A stretch of 64,000 bases of DNA from positions 620,001 to 684,000 of the forward strand of contig CAWATZ010000007.1 of NCBI GenBank assembly GCA_963784995.1, written 5' to 3'. A program made the translations under genes and the position numbers. The notes under the pieces are model-generated. The model was not told the DNA's origin, searched no databases, and saw nothing but the letters and a program-made list of their open reading frames with translations. This stretch comes from CAWATZ01 sp963784995 (GTDB lineage Bacteria; Planctomycetota; Planctomycetia; Gemmatales; Gemmataceae). Of this stretch, positions 46,514 to 56,355 are shown piece after piece (the stretch's first letter is position 1; each line of letters opens with the position of its first letter).

Positions 46514-47965
46514 CTACGGCCCGGCCGTCGGCTGCGCCTTTCCCACTCCCTCGGGACGCAGGTTCACCAGGAAATCGACCAGCACCGCCATCTCATGCGG
46601 CTGCACCTGTTTGCCGAACGCGGGCATGTTGCCGCCGCCCGGAGTGCCGTTGCTGATCTGGTCGATCAGCTGATCGCGCGTCAGCCGGGCCCCGACCCGG
46701 CTCAGGTCCGGTCCGCGCTTGCCGCCGACGCCGTCGAGCGCATGGCAATTGCGACAGCTTTTGTACTGGAACATCAGTGCCCCCTGCAACCGCACCGGGG
46801 TGCTGTTCGTGACCATCTTTTCCGGGATGGGATCTCGGCTCCACGCTTCCATGACCGGCGACCAGGGCGAGGTCGCGCCCAGGTAGCTGAGCACACCCAG
46901 GAACGTGTAAATCACCACCACCATGAGGACCGCCACCGGCCGGCGGCTCGGGGCCCGCTCGCCCCGGTTGGAGACGAACGGGACCAGGAGCAGGCCGACG
47001 ACCAGGAGCAGCGGAAAGATCAGGATGATCGCCGTTTCCAGGTCCGCCGGGCTGAGTGACAGCAGACCGAACAGCCACAGGAAGGGCCAGTCGGGTCGGG
47101 GATTGACGCCCGCCAGCAGCACTGGGTTGGGCGGTCCCGAGGGGCCTTTCGGACCGACAACAGCGGCGATCAGCACCACGATCACGGTCACCAGGGCCGA
47201 AAAGAAAATGTCCTTCTGGACAGCATCGCCCAGGAAGGGGACGCCGTGTTCCAGCTCCTTCTCGTAGCGGGCGTCGTAGGTTCCTGGATCGACCGGGACG
47301 CCGGGCACGGGTGGTTCGCTCACCCCTTTCTTCAGGACCAGCCACAGGTGGGCCGCCAGCAGGATGATCAGCAAGCCCGGAATCACGAAGACGTGCAGGG
47401 TGAAGAACCGGCTGAGCGTGTCGCCGCCGATGATCGGCCCGCCCAGCAGCAGCTGCACCAGACCTGGGCCAATCCCAGGCACCCGGCCGGCCATCGCTCC
47501 ACCCACGGCGATGCCCCAGTAGGCGTCCGGGTCCCAGCGCATCACCTGGCCGGTGAAGGCCATGCCCAGCGTCAGCAGCAGCAGGAACACGCCGATCAAC
47601 CAGGTCAGCTCGCGCGGATACTTGTAAGCCCCGTGCAGGAACACCTGCGTCATGTGGACCACGACCATGACGACCATGCCCGAGCTGCCCCAGTAATGCA
47701 CCGAGCGTAAAAACCAGCCCCAGGGCTGGTCATAGTTCAGGTACAGCAGGCTGTCGTAAGCCTTGTCGGCCGCAGGGACGTAGACCAGGGCCAGGCCGAT
47801 GCCGGTCAGGATCTGCAAGGCGAACAGGGTGAGCGAGGCACTGCCGAAGACGTACCACCAGCCCATCGGCCCGGCCGCCCCCTTCGGAATCGGGTGGCGC
47901 AGCATGGGCAGCAGGGCGTCCGCCAGCCCTAACCGTGCCTCGAACCAGGCCAGGATGCGCTTCAT
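46514..47965 (-). CDS. Cytochrome b fused to a C-terminal cytochrome c
   Basis: A protein of 483 residues; ATG 47965 with GAGGAAA upstream. N-terminal cytochrome b/b6 domain: FALQILTGIGLALVYVPA, YWGSSGMVVMVVVHMTQV, MRWDPDAYWG, and the second histidine set in LSRFFTLHVFVIPGL...LAAHLW. The subunit IV-like helices follow (PDWPFLWLFGLL). The C-terminal 90 residues form a mono-haem cytochrome c (CRNCH, later GGGNMPAFGK with the Met ligand). Quinol oxidation with direct transfer to a fused cytochrome c. Partner of the Rieske protein upstream. Confidence 0.9.
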   Translation of the reverse strand: MKRILAWFEARLGLADALLPMLRHPIPKGAAGPMGWWYVFGSASLTLFALQILTGIGLALVYVPAADKAYDSLLYLNYDQPWGWFLRSVHYWGSSGMVVMVVVHMTQVFLHGAYKYPRELTWLIGVFLLLLTLGMAFTGQVMRWDPDAYWGIAVGGAMAGRVPGIGPGLVQLLLGGPIIGGDTLSRFFTLHVFVIPGLLIILLAAHLWLVLKKGVSEPPVPGVPVDPGTYDARYEKELEHGVPFLGDAVQKDIFFSALVTVIVVLIAAVVGPKGPSGPPNPVLLAGVNPRPDWPFLWLFGLLSLSPADLETAIILIFPLLLVVGLLLVPFVSNRGERAPSRRPVAVLMVVVIYTFLGVLSYLGATSPWSPVMEAWSRDPIPEKMVTNSTPVRLQGALMFQYKSCRNCHALDGVGGKRGPDLSRVGARLTRDQLIDQISNGTPGGGNMPAFGKQVQPHEMAVLVDFLVNLRPEGVGKAQPTAGP

Positions 47966-47978
47966 GGGGTTTCCTCGT

Positions 47979-48536
47979 TCACGCCCGATCCTTCGGGTCC
48001 AGGACATCCTGCAACGTGGGGAAGTGCGGCGCCTGAACCTCCAGCCGGCCCTTCTCGACGCGCCAGACGCACTTGAACAGGCCCCGCGGCGGCGGGCCGG
48101 AGGCGCGCTCGCCGTTCTCGTAATAGACGCCGCCGTGACAGGGGCACATGAACAGCCCCGACTGCGGGAACCAGGTCACCGGACAGCCCAGGTGGGCGCA
48201 GTTGACCGCGAAGACCCAGAAATCGAGGTCGCCCTTGTCGTCCTTGCCCAGACAGCGGACGTAGACGCCCGTGTCCCCGGTCACGCCGTCCCAGGGAGTC
48301 TTGAGCTTGTTGACAAAGGTGGCCCAGCGGGTTTCGCCTTCAGGGAACTTCTCCAGCGGTCCCAGCGTGATCCACTCCTTGGGCCGTTTCTTCAGAGGAC
48401 CGAGGAGGTAAGCGACGTAGGGAATGGCAAAGGCGACGGCGGCCAGGCCGGCCAGCAGCCAGGTCAGCACGCCGAAGAAGCCGCGCCGGGTCGGGTCAGC
48501 TTCCGGCGTCGGCGGGGGATGCGGTGAATGAGACAT
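47979..48536 (-). CDS. Rieske iron-sulfur protein
   Basis: A protein of 185 residues. Twin-arginine-like start (PTRRGFFGVLTWLLAG) anchors it in the membrane. Cluster motifs C113-A-H115-L-G-C118 and C131-P-C133-H134-G; C113, H115, C131, H134 bind the 2Fe-2S cluster and C118/C133 form the disulfide. High-potential electron carrier between quinol and cytochrome c. Ends 13 bases before the cytochrome b start. Confidence 0.93.
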   Translation of the reverse strand: MSHSPHPPPTPEADPTRRGFFGVLTWLLAGLAAVAFAIPYVAYLLGPLKKRPKEWITLGPLEKFPEGETRWATFVNKLKTPWDGVTGDTGVYVRCLGKDDKGDLDFWVFAVNCAHLGCPVTWFPQSGLFMCPCHGGVYYENGERASGPPPRGLFKCVWRVEKGRLEVQAPHFPTLQDVLDPKDRA

Positions 48537-48548
48537 GACAAAAACACC

Positions 48549-49295
48549 CTACGGTTCGGTTGATCCCTGTTGCCACGACGCCAGCAACGCCTGCAAGCCG
48601 TCAATCTCCTCGTCGCTCAGCGGCTTGAAATCGTTGCCGCGTTCCTTCCCCTCCCGATAGCTCGGCATGCCCAGGTCGGGCCGGCCGGTGATGACGATGC
48701 GCCGCAGGGCCTGCTCGCTGATCAGGGCCAGGAAGTTCGGCTCGTGGATCGCCAGGCTTTTCTCCTTGCCGTCCTCGCCGTGGCACATCGAACAGGCCCG
48801 CTTGAAGGCCTCTTTCCCCCTGGCGACCGTGCCCTTCCTTCCCCTGATACTGTAAGGAGGCAGCCCCTCCGTCTTCGGAGCGGCCTTCCAATTCTTCTTG
48901 ATCCCCTCGGCCAGGATGTCGATCTGCTTCGGGGTCAGGGCCAGAGGAGTGGCGGCGATGGCCGGCACCTGGGCCGGATCGGTTTCCGGAGGCTTGGGGC
49001 TAGCGGCGAACGAGGCCATCGCCGTGCCGTGCCGGCCCTCGATCAGGGTGTCGCGGATCTCCTTCTCGCTGATGATCGCCAGGAACAGCGGATCGTTCAG
49101 CGGCGGTGCCGGGCCCTTGTTGCCGTCCTTGCCGTGGCAGGCGGCGCAGTTGGTTTGATAGAGCGTGGCAAAGTCATCGATCTGGTCGGCCGGCTTCGGC
49201 TGATCTTCCTTCCGGGGCTTGCCCGGCAGATTGTCGCTGCAACCGGCAGCCAGGGCCAGCAGGAGCAGACTGGTGCCGCACGTGACGCGGTTCAT
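48549..49295 (-). CDS. Di-haem cytochrome c lipoprotein
   Basis: A protein of 248 residues. Lipobox LALAAGC at residues 14-20, so membrane-attached outside. Two cytochrome c domains, each with CxxCH (CAACHGKDGNKGP and CSMCHGEDGKEKS) and a Met ligand region (GTAMASF, LGMPSYREG). It starts by an ATGA overlap with the preceding membrane protein gene and ends 12 bases before the Rieske gene. Probably carries electrons between the bc complex and the caa3 oxidase. Confidence 0.85.
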   Translation of the reverse strand: MNRVTCGTSLLLLALAAGCSDNLPGKPRKEDQPKPADQIDDFATLYQTNCAACHGKDGNKGPAPPLNDPLFLAIISEKEIRDTLIEGRHGTAMASFAASPKPPETDPAQVPAIAATPLALTPKQIDILAEGIKKNWKAAPKTEGLPPYSIRGRKGTVARGKEAFKRACSMCHGEDGKEKSLAIHEPNFLALISEQALRRIVITGRPDLGMPSYREGKERGNDFKPLSDEEIDGLQALLASWQQGSTEP

Positions 49296-50596
49296 GGCTG
49301 CGCTCCCTGCGGTTGAGTGGGTTCTCGACCAGGCCCGGCGGGCGGAATGGGCACTTCCTCGGTCCGGATCACCACGATCGAGGCGGCCACGCCGAAGACG
49401 ATCTGCGAGATCAGGAAATACTCCCAGTCCACGTACTTCTCCATCGCCTGGTTGACCACTCCGATCAGCCCGTAGCTCGTTCCCGTCCAGAGCAGTGGCA
49501 TCAGGATGCCGCCCCAGGCCAGCGGTCCGGGAAAGACCGGCAACTTCTCCAGCAGCAGGCCGTAAATCAGGCCGAAACCCAGCGACAGGACCGCATGAAT
49601 CCCGAGCGCGGTGGCCAGCCAGTCGGCGTGATACTGCTCCAGTTCCCTGGGATTGAGGGTCTGCACTATCCCGGCCAGCAGGTTCGCCGGATACCACGGT
49701 CCGTGGCCGGCCGCCAGCGACCACAGCAGCGCCGGGATCGGCAGCACCAGACCGCCCACCACCCCGCCCAGGAGACCGGCGGCGACCGTCCCAAGCGGCC
49801 GCGCGCGCAGGAACGTCAGCGCCGCCACCATCCCGAAGATAAATTGCGAGAAGATGAACCACGGCCAGGAGACGCGCGCGTTCAGGTCCGGATCGACGAT
49901 CCTCATCGCGCTGTAGGTCACGGCCGTCCACAGCAGCGGCATCAGCAGCCCGCCCCAGGCGACCGGACGCGAAATCTCCGGCAGCGTCGGCAGCAGCACG
50001 CCGTACATCAGACCCAGCACCACCGCCATCGTGATGTGGATGGCCACCGCCACGATGAATAGACCCAGGTCGAACTGCCCCAGTTGTTCTTTCGTCCTGT
50101 CCTCCAGGCCGGGCATCACCATGCCCGCCAGCAGGTTGACCGGGAACCAGAAGCCCTTGCCGCTGATGACCCCGTAAAGCAGGGCCGGGATCGGCATCAC
50201 CAGGCCGCCGACAATCCCGCCCCAGACCCCGGCCGAGATCGGATGAACCTTCTCCGGCAGGCGGAAGCGATAGCCCGCCATCCCGGGTTGCAACTGCTCC
50301 ACCAATCCGGTCTGGCCGACAACGGGTTTGGCCCGCAACGCTTCCGGAGCCGGCTCCTCGTGACCGTGGCCGCGACCGGGCAGCATCTCGCCAACCCAGC
50401 CGATGATCCCCAGGACGAAGATCACCAGCCCCACCGCCGAGATGGCAAGGGAGGTAGCCAGTCCGAACCCGAACATCGTCACGCCCACTGACAGCACAAA
50501 CGGATACGCCGTCGGCAGCGGCATCTCGATGCCGTGCTCGTGCTTTGGCGGCTGTCCTCTGGGCGGGAGGGAGGCCGATTGGGTTTCGGTTGCCAT
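49292..50596 (-). CDS. Polytopic membrane protein with internal duplication, in the position of coxD
   Basis: A protein of 434 residues. A short N-terminal part with two helices (SVGVTMFGFGLATSLAIS, VIFVLGIIGWVGEMLPG) resembles a cytochrome oxidase subunit IV. After it come two copies of a module of about 150 residues: GGIVGGLVMPIPALLYG...VAWGGLLMPLLWTAVTYS and GGVVGGLVLPIPALLWS...LAWGGILMPLLWTGTSYG. No metal or haem motif seen. It overlaps both neighbours by a few bases, so it is firmly in the operon. Role in the oxidase unknown. Confidence 0.75.
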   Translation of the reverse strand: MATETQSASLPPRGQPPKHEHGIEMPLPTAYPFVLSVGVTMFGFGLATSLAISAVGLVIFVLGIIGWVGEMLPGRGHGHEEPAPEALRAKPVVGQTGLVEQLQPGMAGYRFRLPEKVHPISAGVWGGIVGGLVMPIPALLYGVISGKGFWFPVNLLAGMVMPGLEDRTKEQLGQFDLGLFIVAVAIHITMAVVLGLMYGVLLPTLPEISRPVAWGGLLMPLLWTAVTYSAMRIVDPDLNARVSWPWFIFSQFIFGMVAALTFLRARPLGTVAAGLLGGVVGGLVLPIPALLWSLAAGHGPWYPANLLAGIVQTLNPRELEQYHADWLATALGIHAVLSLGFGLIYGLLLEKLPVFPGPLAWGGILMPLLWTGTSYGLIGVVNQAMEKYVDWEYFLISQIVFGVAASIVVIRTEEVPIPPAGPGREPTQPQGAQP

Positions 50597-51299
50597 CAGC
50601 TTCCTCGCACCAGGGAAGGAGCCACGAGGTACACCAGGGTAAAGACCGCGATCCACACCCCATCGACAAAGTGCCAGTACCAGGACACCACCACGATCCC
50701 TCTCGATCCCTTGCCGATCCCCCGGCTGGCAAAGAGACCCCAGGTGATGGTCAGGATGATCAGGCCAACGGTCACATGTGCGGCATGGAAGCCGACCAGC
50801 GTGAAGTAACACGAGCCAAACAGGTTCCGGCTGATGGTCAGCGGGTCCGGAATCGTGGTGTCCGGGAGTGGGACCGGGCCGGACGCGGGTGAGCAGGCCG
50901 TACCATTCCAGGGCGGTGCCGACGATGAACGTCACCCCCAGCAGGATCGTCAGTCCCCACCAGCCGAGAAAGCCGCCGCGCGAATCCTTATGCAGGGCCC
51001 GCTCGGCAAGGTAGATGGTCAGGCTGCTGCTCAGCAGACAGGCGGTGAAGAACAGCACCGGCCCCATCTTGTCGAAACACCTGCTTGGGGTTCGGAGTCT
51101 CCGCCGCCATCCGGTTCAGGTAATAGATGAAGACCATGATCAGCGTACTGAAGAACGCGACCTCCGAGAGCAGGAACGAGAACATCCCCGCCTTGACGGT
51201 GTCGGGGTGCGCATGCACGGCCGGCAACAGGTGTCCCGTCGGTGGGCCGGAAGCGGCCAGGGTTTGCGTCATGGTCACGGTTGGCGTCTCTCCCATCAC
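50596..51299 (-). CDS. Cytochrome c oxidase subunit III (two frameshifts)
   Basis: About 234 residues. Frame 1: AGMFSFLLSEVAFFSTLIMV; after a shift at about 51075, MGPVLFFTACLLSSSLTIYL and TILLGVTFIVGTALEWYGL; after a second shift at about 50880, GSCYFTLVGFHAAHVTVGLI and VVSWYWHFVDGVWIAVFTLV. These are typical helices of heme-copper oxidase subunit III. The start overlaps the coxA stop (ATGA), and the stop overlaps the next ATG. Confidence 0.85.
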
Positions 51300-52973
51300 T
51301 CGTACTGCCAGTCAGGGTCATCCGGATGCATCAGGTCCCACAACGGCCGGCGACTGCGGACGGTGGGGACCTCCTCGAAGTTGTAGCTGGGCGGCGGCGA
51401 CGGCGTGGCCCATTCCAGGGTCCAGGCTTCCCACGGATTGTCGCCGGCGGGTTTGCCGTACTTCAGCGACCAGAGTACGTTGATCACGAACAGCAGGAAA
51501 CTGGGCGCCTGGATCAGGGCCCCGATGGTGGTCAACTGGTTGAGCCAGAGCCAGGGCCGGTCTGTGGGGTACACGACGATGCGCCGCGGCATGCCCAGCA
51601 TGCCGGAAAGGTGCATCGGGCCGAAGGTCAGGATAAAGCCGATCAGCAGCAGCCAGAACTGCCACTTTGCCCAGGGTCTCGTTGAGCATCCGGCCGGTGG
51701 CCTTGGGATACCAGTAGTAGATGCCGGCGAAGACGCCGAAGACCGTGCCGCCGATCAGCACCCAGTGGAAATGGCCGACCACGAAGTAGGTGTCGGTGAG
51801 CTGAAAGTCCATCGGGGCGGCCGCCAGCATGATCCCGGTCAACCCACCGATCAGGAACATGCTCAGGAAGCCGCAGGCAAACAGCATCGGCGTGGCGAAG
51901 CTGATCCGGCCGCCGTACATGGTCGCCAGCCAGTTGAAAAACTTGATTCCTGTGGGGATCGAGACCAGCAGGCTGGTGATGGCAAAGGCGGAGTTCAGGA
52001 CCCGGCCCATGCCAACCGCGAACATGTGATGGGCCCAGACGCCCAGGCTGATGAACGCGATGCCCATCGTGGCCAGGGCCATGAACTCGTAGCCGAACAG
52101 CACCTTGCGCGAGAAGACCGGGACCACCTCGCTGATCATGCCGAAGGCGGGCAGGATCAGGATGTACACCTCGGGATGGCCGAAGAACCAGAACAGGTGC
52201 TGCCACAGGTACGCCGCGTCGCTGGGTGCGCCGGGGCTCTGGGGATTGAAGAAGCGAGCCCCCAGCTGGCGATCCAGCAGCAGCATGATCAGGGCAGCGG
52301 TCAACGGCGGAATGGCAATGACGATCTGCACGGAGGTCCAGAGGATGGTCCAGGCAAAGAAGGGGATCTTGCGCAGCTCCATACCGGGACAGCGCATGCA
52401 GACGATGGTGGCGATGAAGTTGACCGCGGCACCGATGGTGCCGACGCCGGCGACCAGCAAGCCCGCGGCCCAGAAGTCGGTGCCGGCCCCGCGGGCGAAC
52501 ACCGTTGAGGTCAGCGGCGCATAGGCGAACCAGCCGATGGCGGGCGGGCCGCCGGGGATCAGGAAGCTGAAATAGGCGATGAGGGCGCCAAAGAGCGTCA
52601 CCCAGAAGCCCATGGCGTTGAGCCGGGGAAAGGCCATGTCACGGGCGCCGATCATCAGCGGCACCATGTAGTTGCCGATGCCGATCAGGATCGGCATGCC
52701 CATGAAGAAGACCATGGTGGTGCCGTGCATCGTGAACAGCTGGTTGAACCGGTCCGGCCCCAGAATGGTGCCGCGCGGCACGAACAGCTGCAGCCGGATC
52801 AGCAGGGCCTCGATGCCGCCCACGACCAGGAAGAACACGGCCATGAGGACGTACATGATGCCGATCTTCTTGTGATCGACCGTGGTCACCCACTCGTGCA
52901 GGATGCCCGTCAGGGACGGACGAGTCGCGACGGTCGGCGACGGCAGCGACAGGGGAAGGTCAGCATGGGCCAT
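51296..52973 (-). CDS. Cytochrome c oxidase subunit I (one frameshift)
   Basis: About 559 residues, catalytic subunit. Ligands visible: H83 (TMHGTTM) and H403 for low-spin haem a, H266 and the cross-linked Y270 (GHPEVY), H315/H316 (WAHHMF) for CuB, H401 (VGHFHW) for haem a3. A shift at about 51670 joins ETLGKVAVL to FWLLLIGFILTFGPMHLSG. Reduces oxygen to water and pumps protons. Upstream lies a palindromic repeat and then coxB. Confidence 0.92.
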
Positions 52974-53000
52974 GATTGCGGTGGTCTCCGGTTATCTCTT

Positions 53001-53099
53001 GTTCGCCGCGACGCGGAGCGCCGCGCAGCGGAGCGCGGGGCCTCCGTGGCGAGGAGGCCCCCCGCGCTCCGCTGCGCTGCGCTCCGCGTCGCGGCGAAC
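53001..53099. repeat. Long palindromic repeat (CGCGACGCGGAGCGC family), intergenic copy
   Basis: About 40-bp arms (GTTCGCCGCGACGCGGAGCG... and its complement ending GCGTCGCGGCGAAC) around a GC-rich centre of about 18 bases. The same element occurs at 62823-62923 inside a gene, and a shortened form at 58121-58150. Lies between coxB and coxA. Confidence 0.9.
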
Positions 53100-53116
53100 A
53101 GGCATCACGTCACTCC

Positions 53117-54205
53117 TCACTTCAACGACATCAAATAATCCGTGATCCGCCCAACCGATTCCTTGCCCAGCAATCCAAACGCCGGCATCAGGCAGCCCGG
53201 TTTGACTTTCTGCGGATCGGTGATCCACTTCCGCAGTTCCTCGCGGTTCAGCGGCACCATCCCTGCCGCCAGCGTCTCCCGGCTGGCCAGGTGCGTCAGG
53301 TCGGGTGCTACTGTCCCCAGGGCAGTGGTTCCCCGGATGCGATGGCAGTCCTTGCACGTCTGCCCCAGGAACAGGGCCTTGCCCCGGTATTCGGGCGCGT
53401 CCGCATCCTTCGGTTCGTCGGCCGGCTTTTTCTGCTCTTCCAGCCATTCCCGGAACCGCTCGGGCGTCTGCACCCGGACGCGCAGCAGCATGTTGGCATG
53501 CTGCGTGCCGCAGTACTCGGCACACTGGCCCAGGTAGAGGTCGCCGTTCTCCTGGTCGGCCACCTCCTTGTGGGTCTGGAACCAGAGGTAGTTGGTCCGG
53601 CCCGGAAGCAGGTCCATCTTGCCGGCCAGGCGCGGCACCCAGAAACTGTGGCAGACGTCGGCCGACATCAGCGTCAGGTAGATCGGCGCCGGGTTTTTCT
53701 CGGTGCCGACCGGGACACACAGCTCATTGGCGGTGATGAAGTTCAGCTTTTCCCCGTCGTGGTGTTCGTAGACGTACTCCCACCACCACTGATGGCCGAT
53801 CACCCGAACGTACAGGGCGTTGTCGCCCTCCTTCGGAGGCGGTGGTATCTTCTCGACGTCGATGTCGGTGCGAATGATGACCAGCACCATGACGAACACG
53901 ACCAGGGCGGGAGCGGCTGTCCAGGCAATCTCGATCGGCGTGCTGCCGTAGACCTGGGGCGGCTCCTTGCCGGGAGGCGACGAGGAACGCTTGCCGAAGC
54001 GGAACATGCTGTAGAGCAGCACGCCCTCCACAATCACGAAGATGCCCCCGGTGATGGCCAGCACCAGGACGAACAGGTTGCGGATCGAATGGCCGGGGGG
54101 AGTGACAGGATCGAAGATCGACAGATTCTGTGGCTCGGCGCTAGTCGTGGCGGCCAGCAAGAAAGGAATGTCCATCTTGGGTCCCGGATCGGTTCCGTGC
54201 TTCAT
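53117..54205 (-). CDS. Cytochrome c oxidase subunit II with fused cytochrome c (caa3 type)
   Basis: A protein of 362 residues. Two N-terminal helices (FVLVLAITGGIFVIVEGVLL and IAWTAAPALVVFVMVLVII); YVRVIGHQWWWEYVYE; CuA ligands H186, C228, E230 (backbone), C232, H236, M239 (CAEYCGTQHANM). C-terminal haem c at C284-x2-C287-H288 with Met in LMPAFG. Accepts electrons from cytochrome c and passes them via CuA. First gene of the respiratory operon. ATG 54205 used; the internal ATG at 54175 is possible. Confidence 0.93.
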   Translation of the reverse strand: MKHGTDPGPKMDIPFLLAATTSAEPQNLSIFDPVTPPGHSIRNLFVLVLAITGGIFVIVEGVLLYSMFRFGKRSSSPPGKEPPQVYGSTPIEIAWTAAPALVVFVMVLVIIRTDIDVEKIPPPPKEGDNALYVRVIGHQWWWEYVYEHHDGEKLNFITANELCVPVGTEKNPAPIYLTLMSADVCHSFWVPRLAGKMDLLPGRTNYLWFQTHKEVADQENGDLYLGQCAEYCGTQHANMLLRVRVQTPERFREWLEEQKKPADEPKDADAPEYRGKALFLGQTCKDCHRIRGTTALGTVAPDLTHLASRETLAAGMVPLNREELRKWITDPQKVKPGCLMPAFGLLGKESVGRITDYLMSLK

Positions 54206-54531
54206 CTCGCAATACAGCCGGGTTTACTGTATGGAGCCGGCCAGCGGCGGCAACCGAACGACACGATTCACGATGATTTCACTGGGGGGCCGGCGTCTTC
54301 CCTGTGGCCTGTTGGGTGTCGCCGACGTAGAACCACTTCAGATGATTGTCGGGGTCCGGACCGCCCCGCCATGAATGGCGGGGCTGCACGCGAGCAGAAA
54401 GCCCCATGAATGGGGCTGAAACCCGGCCCCGCTCCTCCAGCCCGGTTTACCGGGCTTTCTGCTGGCGTGTAGACCCGCCATTCATGGCGGGGCGGTCCGG
54501 GCCCCAGATCCATGATCTGGAGTTTGCGAAC
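54206..54531. other. Divergent intergenic region with nested palindromes
   Basis: Separates coxB (minus) from nuoM (plus), so both promoters should lie here. Most of it is the palindromic element at 54355-54500. No gene. Confidence 0.5.
54355..54500. repeat. Nested palindromic element of about 145 bp
   Basis: Outer arms GGACCGCCCCGCCATGAATG... with complement ...CATTCATGGCGGGGCGGTCC; next arms around CACGCGAGCAGAAAGCCC and GGGCTTTCTGCTGGCGTG; inner small hairpins GCCCCATGAATGGGGC and AGCCCGGTTTACCGGGCT. A cruciform-capable repeat ending 32 bases before the nuoM start. Confidence 0.85.
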
Positions 54532-56287
54532 GTGACCTTTGACCATCACGTCCTGTTGTGGTTGGTGGGCCTGCCCTTGCTGGGGGCCATCGTGGTTGCC
54601 CTGCTGGGGGCCCGGCGGGCCGCGCTGATTCGCTGGATCAGCCTGCTGACTTCCATCGTCACCGTGATCCTGTCGCTGATCCTGGCCGGCCGGTTTATCG
54701 CTCTGGAGGCCTCGGGACAGCATCCGGGCCCGGGGAAGGAAGCCCGGGAGGTGACCTTCTCTCCCGAGTTCGTTCCCGGTTCTACTTCCGGTCATCCGCA
54801 CAAAACCACCTGGACCCTGCTCGACTTCCGGCCAGGCAAGGACGATGGCAAGGTCCAGTTCTTCCTCGGCGTCGATGGTCTCAACATCTGGATGGTGGTG
54901 CTGACCGCCACGCTGATGCTGCCGTCCGTGCTGATCTCGTGGCGGAGCATCCATGACCGGGCCAACGAGTTCTACGCCTGGCTGCTGGCCCTGCAGACCG
55001 TTATGATGGGCATTTTCCTGGCGTTCGACATCATCCTGTTCTACATGTTCTTCGAGTTGTCGCTGGTGCCGCTCTATTTCCTGATCGGCATCTGGGGCGG
55101 CTCGCAACGGCAGCTGGCGGCCCGCAAGTTCTTCCTCTTCACCCTGACCGGCAGCTTGCTGACCATGCTGGGCGTGCTGGGCATTGTGCAGATGTGCTTC
55201 GAGGCCAGCGAGCTCGCACGAGCTGACCTTCTCCATTCCGCGTCTGGTGGAAATGGTCCACGACCAGCTGGCCAGGGCCGAGAGCGACCCGACCAGCCCG
55301 ACCAACCGGAACTACTGGCTCGGGGTGCAATACTTTGTCTTCACGTTGCTGACGGTCGGCTTCGCGGTCAAGGTGCCGCTGGTGCCGTTGCATACCTGGC
55401 TGCCGCTGGCCCACGTCGAGGCGCCCACCGCGGGCAGCGTGGACCTGGCCGGCGTGCTGCTGAAGGTCGGCGTCTACGGCTTCCTGCGCCTGTGCATTCC
55501 CCTGGCCCCGGACGTGACCCTGAGTGTGGGGCTGCCGCTGCTGACCATCCTGGCGGCCATCGGCGTGATCTACGCAGCCTTCTGCGCTTACAGCCAGGAG
55601 GACATGAAACGGCTGATCGCCTACAGCAGCATCAGCCATCTGGGCGTGTGCATGCTGGGGCTTTACAGTCTCAACGCGGCGGGAGTCACGGGGGCGATCT
55701 TGCAGATGATCAACCACGGCCTGTCCTCGGCCGCCCTGTTCCTGCTGGTCGGCATGATTTACGAGCGCTACCACACCCGGCAGATCGCCGAGTACAGCGG
55801 CATGGCGGCGAAGATGCCATTGTTCGCGCTCTTCCTGGTCTTCATGGTGATGTCGAGTGCGGGCCTGCCGGGCCTGAACGGCTTTGTCGGCGAGGCGCTG
55901 TGCCTGATTGGCGTGGTGCAGCTGGAGGGTCCGTGGAGGAACTTCAACCTCGTGCTGGCCGCCGTCGGCTGCACCGGCATCATCCTGGGAGCGTGGTATC
56001 TGATCACTCTGCTCCGGCGTTTACTGTTTGGTCCCCTGAAGGAGCCCGAACATGACGGCCATCCGATCCGTGACCTGGATGCCCGCGAATGGCTGCTGAT
56101 GGTGCCGCCCGTGGTCCTGTGCGTGTTCCTGGGTGTGTATCCGCAGCCGGTGATCAAGGCCTCGTTGCCCGACGTGGATCGGATCGTCAAGATGGCCGAC
56201 CTGGCCCGCAAACGGGCAGAGAAGGAGGTGGCGACCACGCCGGCACCGAACTTGCCGGATCAAGCAATCGCGGAGGCAGAGGAGTAA
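54532..56287 (+). CDS. nuoM: NADH-quinone oxidoreductase subunit M-like protein (one frameshift)
   Basis: About 585 residues of an antiporter-like complex I subunit. FFLGVDGLNIWMVVLTA, FDIILFYMFFELSLVPLYFL (the key Glu), then after a shift at about 55213: FAVKVPLVPLHTWLPLAHVE, KVGVYGFLRLCIPL, DMKRLIAYSSISHLGVCMLG. The start is a GTG at 54532 with GGAG upstream, giving VTFDHHVLLWLVGLPLLGA. No other nuo gene in the window; it may belong to a cluster beyond, or serve a separate proton-translocating complex. Confidence 0.85.
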
Positions 56288-56355
56288 GCCGAGCGCAGCG
56301 AGGCCTGCCAACGGGGTTCACGAAACTGACCTCACTTCAAACGGAGACAAGCATC

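Noticed and set aside
54268..55305. Minus-strand frame across the coxB-nuoM gap
   Set aside because: It covers the palindromic element and lies antisense to nuoM; no domain.
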